This document shows, one piece after another, positions 13,281 to 24,005 of a DNA stretch of 64,000 nucleotides (position 1 is the first letter of the stretch; each line of letters starts with the position of its first letter). The DNA is from Lottia gigantea. Taxonomy: Eukaryota; Mollusca; Gastropoda; Lottiidae. A program made the position numbers and the translations under genes. The stretch covers positions 517,789 through 581,788 of the forward strand of contig NW_008710807.1 in assembly GCF_000327385.1 (NCBI RefSeq), read 5' to 3'. The notes beneath the pieces are model-generated. The model made no database searches. It worked only from the letters and a program-made list of their open reading frames with translations, and was not told where the DNA came from.

Positions 13281-13470
13281 CCTAAATAAGCTATATTTCA
13301 ATTTATTTTATGTGATTTCGCAGATGCAGGTGTGCGCGTATGGATATTGATGCACCGACGTGGCCATTTCCATCTTGGAAGTAAACTCGTAGTTCTGAAA
13401 ATTTGTACATGTGTTGACAAAAAAGACGAAAATAACTACTTTTTCCACATTGTAACCGAAGACAGCAATC

Positions 13471-16400
13471 ATGGTAAGTAAAAGTAAGGTGCAGTGATTC
13501 CTTTTTCTGTCTAATCATGCCTTAAAACGCTCCGATCTTCCGATTTTTCATGAAAATCTTTGATCATTTTGTGTTGTTGACAGATGAGATTGACTAAAGA
13601 TTATTCTCAATTTAGCCTATGTCATCAATAATCATCAAATATTGCTCAATGTCTAGGCTTATTTTTTTTCTATAATTATTAAGCTTTTGCTTTACTTATA
13701 AATCAACCTTTTATGGCACAATTAGCTAATCACTGTCACTGGTTTTGATAATTATCAAATCCTAATTCTCGAGACTGGAGGTGGTTTCAATGTCTCAATA
13801 GGCCTTCTGAAATCTCTGAGACTGAGAGATGGCAATTCCCTACTTCCCTATTTAAAAGGGAAGCTTGCATAACATTTCTTTCAGCATCACATTAAATTTG
13901 AATACTACTGGCTTAGACTGATATAGAAGTTTTAACTGTAATGGCAAATGTGACCTGTCTTTCAATGGTCAAGGCAAGAAATAAATTGATTTACTAGGCT
14001 TATAATGGAAGACATTAGAACATAGATTCAATTATAAAAGAATATTAGCGTTAGGATCTGTTCATGAGGCTCACAGCGTGTTCCATTTTTTCAAGTTTTT
14101 AAGAGAAAAAAAGAAATAATAATATACTCTTTATTTAATATGGGTCAGAATTAGGCCTAATACACCTAAGTGACATGGTCTTGTGTGAATTCCAACCCAT
14201 GGAGTTTTCAAATGACAATGTTAATGTATATTCCAGGTGCTTTTAGCAGCCGCAGTATGTAACAAGGCTGGAAAAGCTATTATATCCAGACAGTTTGTTG
14301 AGATGACCAGATCCAGAATTGAGGGTCTCCTGGCAGCATTTCCTAAATTGATGAACTCTGGAAAACAACATACATTCGTAGAAACTGAAAGTGTTCGTTA
14401 TGTCTATCAACCAATGGAGAAACTATACATGTTATTAATCACTACCAAAGCCAGTAATATTCTTGAAGATTTAGAAACTCTAAGATTATTCGCTAGAGTG
14501 GTAGGTTTTACAGTTTTACTCCAAACATTACATTCCTACAGTAAAACTTAATAGCATTGTGTACAGATAAAGAACCACAACTGTGGTTCCTGCAATTCAA
14601 CTAAATATTTTATATGTATCAGGGCACTGATAGCATCAATTTCCATCATTGTAATTTTCAATCAGACGTTTGTGGTTCCTGCAATTCCATTATAACGAAA
14701 TGCTTGATGAAGATTTGAACAACATTTAGAAGTGAGGAGTAAACATCATAAACACAAACACAAAATATTTTTAAGAAGCGTACTTATTCCATGATATTGT
14801 CTTGTGTTTGTGATTTGACTGATTGTTGATTTTATATATTTCAGATTCCGGAATATTGTAGAAATATGGAGGAAACAGATATCATAGATCAGTCATTTCA
14901 ATTAATATTCGCATTTGATGAAATTGTTGCCCTTGGTTACAGAGAAAATGTTAACCTTGCACAAATCCGAACTTTCACAGAGATGGACTCTCATGAAGAA
15001 AAAGTATTTCAAGCTGTCAGACAGGTAAAAAAGATTTGATTTCAAAACAAGTTCAACAACTTAATAATGGGACATAGCGCCAAAATATGTATGTTTCTTT
15101 GAGGACTATGCAGACTTGATCAAGATCTTTTGTTTATTTTCCATATTCCTAATTCTTAATTTTGTAGACACAAGAGAAAGAAGCGAAAGATCAAATGCGA
15201 AGAAGAGCTAAAGAGATACAACAGAAACAGCGTGAAATGGCTAAAGGTGGTCGTGGTAGCTCTATGAATAGTTTTGGTAGTAGTTCTTACAGTAGAAATG
15301 ATACCAGTTCAGTTATAGATTCTTCTATTATAGAACCAACTAGTAAACCATCTTATACTGCTCCTAGGTTAGTACGAGTTTATTTCACCCTATGTTTTAT
15401 CAATACAGTAGCCCAGTGCTAGAAAAATCTCAGTTTTTCGTGGTCAAGTTTTGTTTGAGTGTATGAAACAATGAAACTGAGACCATGTTTATTTCGCTGT
15501 ATGTTCTATCAATGTAGCTAGCAGTAGACTTAAGTCTCAATTTTGGACAGTATTTGATTGAGCAGTGAGAAATGGAATAAGAATTTTGAGCATTTTTGAC
15601 AAATTTTCACTTCATTTTTTATGCTTAAAAGCGGACAAAATGGTTGGATATATTGCAATGATGTTTAGATATATTGCAGAACAATCATTGGTTCTGTAGC
15701 TAATTTCTGTAAACTATCAGGTCTTTTAAAGCTCTGAAACTATTTTGATTGTCATATACTACACAAAATACTCTTTATAAAAAAGACTGTGTGTATAAGC
15801 TTGTTATACTAATAACAAGCCCTTTGTAATAGTGTAACATCTGATTAATGTTGTATTTTTTAATGTTTTCAGTAAACCATCAGGTCCTTCTAAAGCTCTC
15901 AAATTAAGCACCAAAAAGAAAGATGTTGATAGTTTTGTTGGTATGTTAGAATCAGAAGGAGAAAGTAGGTCAAATTAGATTATTACTATTATTTGTCAGT
16001 TTAGATTTACAGGGATTGTAAACAGGTCTTAAACTTTGTATGTTATATGAAATTCAGGACCTGTAAATTGGATTTGTCTCCCGTTGCTCTATTTATTGAT
16101 GTATTGTATAATTGTTGTTTACAGGAGTAGTAAGTGTAAATAAAACAGTAAATAATGCAGTCACTAAAGCCAGTACACCAGCAATTGATCAAGAAGGGTA
16201 AGTTTACTATTTCTTAATTTTATCTCATTAAATACCATGACCCACAGTCTCGCAGTCACTACTAGAAGGTCCATAGGTTGCATGTGCTTTGGTTCTCCAG
16301 ACAGTCATTGCTTGCACAATTCAGATACTTCTACTTCTACCAGTGAGTGACCACTTTCATCAGGTTGACTCTACAGATATAGTTGCCATGACAATTTAGA

Positions 16401-18196
16401 AGGACAAGGGACACATCTTATGAATATTTCTGTTAAATGTATATTTCTCAATGTTAGATTACACAAGATTTTTTGTGAAATGGAGCTCAGCTTGTGGACA
16501 GAATCCTCAGAACTGAAGATGTAATCAATGTTAGATAAAGGATGTTTATTTCTATTCAGTGTACATATAACAGTAGAAGAAAAGATCAGTGTAACAGCAG
16601 GACGAGATGGCGGCTTACAAAATCTAGAAGTTCACGGTATCGTACAACTCAAAATTAACGATGATAAATTTGGCCGAATTAAATTAGCTGTCCAAAATAA
16701 CGATGGTAGAAATGTACAGATTCAAACACATCCCAACGTGGACAAACGCCTCTTCACCTCCTCATCAATTGTGGGGTTAAAAAATCCAGACAAACCTTTC
16801 CCATTAAATCAAGATATTGGAGTATTAAAATGGAGGTTTCAATCACAGGAGGAATCTGCTATGCCTTTATCCAGTAAGTTTGGCTTTTTTGATATTTTTT
16901 TTTTATTGTCGGAGCTGCTGTGGGTCAGTGAGTTGAACGCTTGCTCGCTTACATGAAGGTCAAGGGTTAAATCCCAAAGGACGAGATAGTACCTTCGGAT
17001 TTTTCAATCTGTATTCCACTGTCTTTGATTTTGTTCAAAGGGGCTGTCATAGAAAAAGAGTAGTTAGGATAGGGCCAATAAATCGAGGCCGTGTGTGAAA
17101 GTTGCAAATTGGAATATTGATAGGAAAATTTTTACATAATGTTCTTTTTCAATTCACTTTGCATTTCTGAAACATTTTCTTTCCTTTATTTTAATTGTGA
17201 TTGTTTATTTATAGTAAATTGTTGGCCGTCAGAAAATGGAGATAAATGTGATGTGAATATAGAATATGAATTAGAACAAGATGAAATAGAATTAGAAGAT
17301 GTTTTAATATCCATACCTTGTCCGTAAGTATAGTATAAGTCCCACACCCCTTCATTTCTGTCACCAGATGGACAACCTAGACTCACAACCGTCCACTCTC
17401 ATACTATTACAGCCCTGTATGTTTTTCACTTTTATTGGCAGTAAGTGAGCTGGATTGTCGTCTGCTAGGAGTTTATGGGCTATTGTTTCAAATCCTTTGC
17501 CATGTGTCTGCTTTCAACCCCTATAGCCTATTCTAATAAACCAATTACCTTCCCATTTCACCTGACACCAAGTATAAAACTTTGATGATTCAGTGCTGTG
17601 GGTTCAAATCCTCATCAAGATCAGAAAAATTTGGATGCCATTCCCAGCTCTTTTGGTCGCCTTTCACCTATCATTCTTTCTGTTTCCTCTGATGCTAATT
17701 AATAAAATAAATCCAATAACTTTCAGAACTGGAGTTGGAGCACCTGTTGTTGGTGATTGTGACGGGGATTATTCCTATGATTCACGTAAAGCCACGTTAC
17801 AATGGAGTCTACCAGTTATAGACAGTAGTAATAAATCAGGCAGTCTAGAATTCACCATCGCTGGGCATCCAGATGATTTTTTCCCTGTTAAGTCTCCTTT
17901 GTTTCTAAAAAGTCTTATTGTGATATTCAAGTAAGTGTCTTCTGTTTTGTTCAAGTTGAAGTTGAACGAGGCCCTGTGTGCAATGTCCCCTGACAGTTAA
18001 AAATGGTAAAAGCAAATGATATGATTTCTTTCTTTGTACACTGCATGGAGTTGCCCTTCTTCATAAGCCCATTCATTTCATTTTCGTTTTTTTTGTCTAT
18101 TTGTAGTTAAAAGATGTAGTTACAGTTGATGGTCAAGAACCAGTAAAATATTCTAAAGAAGTCCTACTGTATGTTGATAAATACGAAATCGTGTAA
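13471..18196 (+). CDS. ARCN1: Coatomer subunit delta (delta-COP), ten exons
   Basis: Delta-COP is a subunit of the COPI coat, which brings cargo back from Golgi to ER; it is related to AP-complex mu chains. Exons by GT..AG borders: 13471-13473 (only the start Met), 14237-14500, 14845-15024, 15168-15367, 15873-15964, 16125-16197, 16560-16873, 17215-17323, 17727-17930, 18107-18196. The product would be about 509 residues, close to the usual length of about 511. The longin-like N-terminus (from [15 protein letters not shown]) covers about residues 1-140, a charged linker follows, and the mu-homology domain runs from about residue 271 to the C-terminal VDKYEIV. Oddity: in exon 9, at about residue 467 (17890-17900), one base is missing relative to the conserved reading [15 protein letters not shown]. 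The frame before and after is otherwise perfect and the exon 9/10 phase fits only if that base is restored. This is probably a sequence error in an essential gene. Introns carry SINE and MITE pieces. Confidence 0.95.
14575..14705. mobile_element. MITE fragment in ARCN1 intron 2
   Basis: Two same-sense copies of the family signature GTGGTTCCTGCAATTC occur about 90 bases apart (14583 and 14670 regions), with the linking CATCAATTT...CAATTTTCA.. CAGACGT piece of the TTAA-ended palindromic MITE. It is a rearranged partial copy lying wholly within the intron. Confidence 0.55.
16905..17110 (+). mobile_element. SINE head in ARCN1 intron 7
   Basis: The sequence resembles the tRNA-like head and front body of the SINE at 27960-28292: a B-box-like AAGGGTTAAATCCC, then ..GATAGTACCTTCGGATTTTTCAA.. 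and ..CAATAAATCGAGGCCGTGTGTG. It is truncated before the tail. Confidence 0.5.
17435..17660 (+). mobile_element. tRNA-like SINE heads in ARCN1 intron 8
   Basis: Two stretches carry a polymerase III B-box-like motif (TTTCAAATCC near 17487 and GGGTTCAAATCC near 17601) preceded by a tRNA-like run. Similar heads occur at about 19530-19600, 21025-21130 and, reversed, 39185-39290. I reject real tRNA genes because no cloverleaf with a closing acceptor stem is evident. Confidence 0.4.
17955..18085 (+). mobile_element. SINE tail in ARCN1 last intron
   Basis: The segments GAGGCCCTGTGTGCAATG, TTTGTACACTGCATGG.GTTGCCC and CATTCATTTCATTT match the rear half of the SINE family on the + strand, with an internal deletion. 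The T-rich tail runs straight into the pyrimidine tract before the acceptor of exon 10 (exon start 18107). Confidence 0.55.
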
Positions 18197-18215
18197 TAGA
18201 AAATTATAGTATAAA

Positions 18216-18221
18216 AATAAA
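18216..18221 (+). terminator. Poly(A) signal of ARCN1
   Basis: AATAAA 20 bases after the ARCN1 stop codon. The 3' untranslated region would be very short if this signal is used. Confidence 0.5.
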
Positions 18222-21200
18222 TACTTTTTACATGAAATGATCCATTTGTGAATAATTCATTTATGAATTTACGGATATCAATATTTGTGCAAATGCGGAC
18301 GAATAATAGAGGAATTTTCTGTGGACGGAATGGATTGGACCAAGTTATAATTTATTGGAATATTGCCTAAAATTTCTTGAGAAGTTCCCTGCGACTGGAG
18401 TATCTCTATATCTGAATATGATGTTGTTCTTTTAAAGAATATTATTATTACTCTTAAACATATTCTAGATTCGAATAACTGTTTTCTGATTGGATATTGC
18501 AATAAGATAGCCAATCAGAAAGCTCTTTAGAAATTCTTATTCTGGTAGAAAATGATTTAATATCTCAACACACAAAAATTATGTAGACCCAGATTCTAAA
18601 TAATAAGGTAATTATTGAGGAGAGATCAATGCCAAGAGGTTTATCCTAGGATCAGCTGGTAGAAAGGATCCTCATGAACCTAAGTTATTATCCTTGTGAA
18701 CGGTTGTTTCTTTTTTTGCTATATTAGAGAAAGTCCTACTAAGTTGACTTGCTCAGTCGTAAAGTGGCAACAGATGTTTTTTGAAGAACTGATTAAAAAA
18801 AAAAAAAGGATATAACGGCGGCACTAGAAAAAGAAAATTTGTTAAAGATGTAAAATTAATTTATTTTAGCTGTTAATTAGTGCTGGGGTAACTCTAAATA
18901 CCACATTTCACCCTGTTTAGTCAGAATTGATAAGATTGCAGTGAGTTCATGATCGCTATTGAATAAATGTTAACTTTTTTACCACTCTGTTACATATTTG
19001 CAAAATATGAAATATCAAAATTTGCATATTAATGCTTTCATTTTGACTCTCGAAATCTCCTTTGATTAATGGCTTAAAACATTAAGCATATTCAAATAAT
19101 GTCAAATAGTGTCACGAAACAACAGAAAAAAGAATAGGAAGTTTTTGAAGTGTTTTAAGATATTAAAAGGGAAAAACGTAAAAAATTTTGATGTTGAGTC
19201 AATTCGATTGAACATATCTTCGTTATGGTTTTTAGAAAGGAGTCATTTTCTGAAGAAATTGAAAATGTACAAAATTTGCTCGAAGCATTGTGAACTCACT
19301 ACTATCATGTACATATGTAAGAATTGTGTACATTCTATCCAGTATGTACTATGAAACATTATTTAAAATATATCGTATGTTTTCGTTAATTGTACATAGT
19401 CTAATATTTTTCAAATTTCCAAAATCTTGTGTGGGGATACAACATGTTATATATTCTTAGTTTAATCACTGTGTATGAAAAATACATGTAAATAAATAAG
19501 ATGATATCATTTGCCTTTTCTTTGTGCCATTGCCCCGTCACACCGGACTGCGAGCATTTAGGTGCTATGGGTTCAAACCCTCCTAAAGTTCAAAGTATAA
19601 CAAGTTCAGATGCAATCTTACCGCAACCAAAAATGTACTTTGTCGGCAGAATATGGCCCATAGAATTACAAATTCACATTTACAAAGTAGTACTCAAACA
19701 TTTGCGACCATATTGAATTCCAAGGCACTTTCCTAATAAAATCTATAGGCTTGTTGCATTTGACTTTCATTGCGTTCATGGAGATTTTACGATACTTGTC
19801 AAAAGACATTCTCGATTGCGCGACGGTTCCTACAAGCCGATAAGACGTTTATGGCTATATTAACAAACTCTGAGCTAATTTTCTTGTTGCAGATCAGTAA
19901 GGATGCCTTTCAGGTGTAACGAGGCTATAAGTATCCGTCTTTATCAGCCCCATCAGATGCAGAAGGATGTAAAACTCCACTGTCCTTGAAAATTCACTTG
20001 TAAATCTCTCTATAAGAAGGTAATTTCCTATCAAATTAATGTATTCCAATGCTGAAATCCCAAGTCCTTACTTGTGACCAACGCCAGTGCTTCTATAAGA
20101 GAATATCTCTTATAAAACCTTATACTGACCTGGAAAAAGCATCTAGTTTGTGCTTGACAGTGCATGTTAAAGATCCTTCGACAGTTGGAGACTGAACGAG
20201 TAGGCAAATTCCAATGGCCTGTCAAAATTTCCCTCTTTGTACACAGCTTGGCATAGTACGTCTTCATTAGCCCATACAAGTGTCGAAAGTAAGAAGTAAG
20301 CATCCATTACATTTCATTGAAAATTCAGTCATAGAAAACATCAGAAGTTAATTTATTTTTTATTATTCAAATTTGTACATTTTTTTAATTCAGGGAATAC
20401 AATAAAAACCTTGGACAGATAAAATCTTTTTGAAATTATGGACAGAAACATTGATTTTAAGATGTTAATTAAAGTCTTTGGGCATGGAAAAAAAAGACGG
20501 ATCACTTTAGGTTCTTAAGAATGCCAATGAGTTTTAATTAACAATTGCAAAAACAAGAGTCAAAAGTAGCGGTTATCATTTTGAGAAACTGTGCCTACTT
20601 GCATGTATGTTAGTCTCAACATCCAGACTTCTGTTGTCTTTGATGCAGTACTGTGCTGACAAACTGGGACTGGATTATAGAGGCTACATCTACGTCAAAA
20701 CATAAATTAAGGAAGAAAAGATAAGAACATATATATATTACTATAAGAGTTAAAGTTAGGTTTTTTTTTATTTACAATTCTATCACAGAGTTCTTCTTGT
20801 TTCTATTGTCTACTCCATTATTGCTCTTATTCTTCAATGCTTGACCTGTGCATCAGGGCCCTGGCGCTTAAAAATCTTATAGACCCCGGCCCCCAGGCTC
20901 AAATTCTTTATCATAACAATCAATCTTTAACATTGGACCATTGTAGGATTGATTTAAAATAAGGGATAGTTAAAGGGAACAGTTTTCATTGATTAATTTG
21001 TAACACAATTCTTATTTTATAGCTTGTTTAAGCATGTTGGACTGTCGTCTGCTTGCTCTGAAGTGTTGAGTTTGACTCCCACACGTGGATAAAGACAAAT
21101 TTTGATGCCCCTTCCCAACCCCATTTAGTAAAAGTTGATCATGTAGTACGCACAAAACAGGACAACGGAAAAGCCCGGGTTTAATGCAACACACTTCCAA

Positions 21201-21459
21201 GATAGCGGAAAATTCAAATCAGTAAAAATCATCTGTCCCAGATCAATTGTCAAGCATTGAAGAATGTCTCTTCTTTCCATATTCAAATATGAATATTATT
21301 AAATAATTTATCTACAGTTTATTTTGAGACAAAACCCACACCTGAGTTATCTTTGTCTTTTTTGAAAATAGATTCCACACTTTTCCTTTTAATCAAATTC
21401 TCCTGCAAAATATTTCTACTGATTTGCCAGTTTAGTCGAGTAATGGTATTTCATACATG

Positions 21460-21697
21460 GCGCTCGACTGGTTGGTTCTGAACAGGTTCTGTCTGTTCCA
21501 ATTCTGCCCTCAATCGAAAGGTACAGAAGCAAAATATGTCACATTTAAAATTTTCCCATCTACTCCTTTCTCCGCCATTTTGAATTCTGTCAACACCTGC
21601 TATTTTTTTGGCACACAGGGAACTCTGTTCCAACTTAGTTTATTGAACGTCTGGTTGATTGCATAAATTCCGAACATGTCGAACTCACCAATCAAGC
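21460..21697. mobile_element. MITE with GCGCTCGA-type inverted ends, copy 1
   Basis: It begins GCGCTCGACTGGTTGGTTC and ends with the imperfect complement (GAACTCACCAATCAAGC). Internal sequence, including CCATTTTGAATTCTGTC and TTTATTGAACGTC, is shared with the copy at 22540-22795. No coding capacity is seen. Confidence 0.65.
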
Positions 21698-21989
21698 ATC
21701 CCATGTTTACAGTTCAAATTATAAATACAGGCAGTCCATTTTATTTTGAGGTAGTGTAAGTAGTTATGAACACAATATAAATATAGTTTATATAGTGCTG
21801 ATTACGACTTAATCTACCTAAAACAAAATAGACTAGTCATGTTTAAGTTTTGAATTAGACCCGAATGTGCATCATTATCTGTGCTGTACAATAACTTTCA
21901 AATATGTCTAACTAACAAACAGTTCAATCATAACAAAATCTAACTTTCTATCAAAAATATACATCTCATTCAACTTTAAACTCTATAAT

Positions 21990-22296
21990 TCTTATTGTAA
22001 AGAGGTTTTCTACACTTTTTATGTGTATTGGAGAATAGCATCAATTTGCACCATTCCAATTTTCAGTTAGACGTCTGTGGTTCCTGCAATTCCACTAAAA
22101 CTAAGCACTTTATGACGTCACTATTGCAAAAGCCTGCAAATATTATTAACAGCTTTTGTGATAGACTAGTGTCATGATAAAGCACTTAGCAGGAACCACA
22201 GACGTCTGACTGAAAATTGGAATAGTGCAAATTGATGCTATATGTGTCCATGGAACACATAATATTTTTAGAAAACCTCTTCACAATCCCTTTCAA
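21990..22296. mobile_element. TTAA-family palindromic MITE carrying CRE, best-preserved copy
   Basis: Two arms of about 140 bases are near-perfect complements: ATTGTAAAGAGGTTTTCTA at the left end, TAGAAAACCTCTTCACAAT at the right. The left arm holds a perfect TGACGTCA at 22113-22120; the matching right-arm site is degenerate. A GACGTC core within AGACGTCTG also occurs once in each arm. Confidence 0.75.
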
Positions 22297-22539
22297 TACA
22301 TTCTGTGACCTCCATCTTCTTTTATTTGATATGACTTGGCAAAACAGAGACACCATTTTGTCACAGTCATCTTAGGATAATATTTATTTGCATTGTTCAT
22401 TGCTACTAATACAACATAATATTTATAAAAACAACAAAATATTGATTAATTAATCACTAAATTCTACATGGGGCCTTAAAATTAAAACCACTTAAATAAA
22501 AATATGTTAATTACTTGAGAAATAACATTTACCGAATGG

Positions 22540-22795
22540 GCGCTTGATTGGTCAGTTCTGAACAGATTCCGTCTGTTCCATTTTTTGTCTCAATAAAACA
22601 GTGCGGCACTGGCTATGTCACATTCAGGATTTAACAGTACCCTTTTGTTCTTTTCTTGGCCATTTTGAATTCTGTCTACACCTACTATTTTTTTTGCAAA
22701 CGTGGATCACACACTGAACTCTGTTCCACCTTGTTTTATTGAACGTCCAGTCGATTCCATGAATCCCGAACATGCCGAACGAACCAATCGAGCGC
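22540..22795. mobile_element. MITE with GCGCTTGA-type inverted ends, copy 2
   Basis: It begins GCGCTTGATTGGTCAGTTC and ends CGAACCAATCGAGCGC, an inverted repeat. It is the same family and orientation as 21460-21697. Confidence 0.65.
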
Positions 22796-24005
22796 ACATC
22801 AGATATACGATCACTGTCAACGTAAATGCTTAAAATCAAATACATTTTTTTTTAAATTCACACTTCAACGAATTAATTTGTCAAAACCAGAATTAAAATT
22901 GAAAACACCTAAAAAATATGTATAAAATTGCTGTAGAGTTAAAAAATCTCTCGTCTAAAATATAAATTTGGCTGCAAAATCATTTTAAAAGCCTAGCACT
23001 AAATATTTTTGATTAGAAACACTTAAATTAAATTGAATAGAAATCACCTTCAGTAACTGTGCAAAATACTTGAAAAGCCTTAAAAGACCCACGTTCAAAA
23101 CATTTAGCAAAAATTGACAAAGCGCCACAAATCTTTTTTTTATTTCATTGCACAGTATTTCGTGTGTTTGTATCAAACTTGTCAGGAAAAGACAAATTAT
23201 GAACCATTTTTGGTTACAAAAATTTATATTAGTTTATATTTACAATTATTTACAAATTATATTTACAATATCAATATAATATTTACAATGTACATATAAG
23301 GATATAGGAGTAGGGCAAGAAAAATTACATCAATAATTGAGTGTAGACCAAAACGGAAAAATGGAAAAAAATTCTTTGGGCTTAATAATGCATTATACTG
23401 GCTTAAACTTTTGACCCTTTGAAATTGGGATGAAGGGAGTTGTGTCACCCCCTAAAATTCCCTCAATAGGGTGAAGCAGAAGCTGAATTCATTGAATGCC
23501 CACTAGAACAGTGACCAGCACTGTATGATTGTCGGTAGTAAAAAGTCATCATTATCAATTATGCTTTATCATCGACGTAGCATTCTTGATAAAGCAAGTT
23601 CAACTCTATCAGAAATGACCTTGATAAATAATAGACGCCATCTTGTTTCTTACTCTTTTGCATGAAATCTTTTAGCAACCTCAAAGGTCAAGGTTAAAAC
23701 TTGTTGTCAACCTCAAAAGGACAAATTTGTCAAACAGTATCAAATGATCATGAACTCATCAACAAAATACTGAAACGGTTCATCTATCATTCTGAAGATT
23801 AGAACACAACACCAAAACATGTCAGCCATCTTGGTTTGTTCATGTTTCATTGCATCCTGGTTTCCATTTTGTCAACTGATGTGTTTTGAAACTATTTTCC
23901 CAAATCTTTTGATGAAGTTTTGTCTTGGTTGCTTCATCGCTTCCTGTCGTCCATTTTGTCACGTGATGTGCGTTGAAATTAGTTTGAAAATTTTTTGATA
24001 AAGTA

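Larger units (their letters stand above)
18222..24005. other. Intergenic between convergent ARCN1 and ABCG genes
   Basis: Both flanking genes end toward this interval. It probably holds the ABCG 3' untranslated region at its right end. I see no gene. It contains SINE pieces (about 19530-19600 head, 19945-19985 and 20120-20325 body and tail, 21025-21130 head), a pair of related 240-260 bp MITEs (21460-21697 and 22540-22795), and between them a copy of the TTAA/CRE palindrome (21990-22296). Confidence 0.55.

Noticed and set aside
17435-17660. tRNA genes
   Set aside because: B-box-like motifs are present but no complete cloverleaf; several similar heads across the window point to SINEs.
19501-19716. 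71-codon open frame
   Set aside because: It includes a tRNA-like SINE head with a B-box and has no homology that I recognise.
23114-23448. Short frames in the ARCN1-ABCG interval
   Set aside because: AT-rich, no recognisable motif, probably within the ABCG 3' region.
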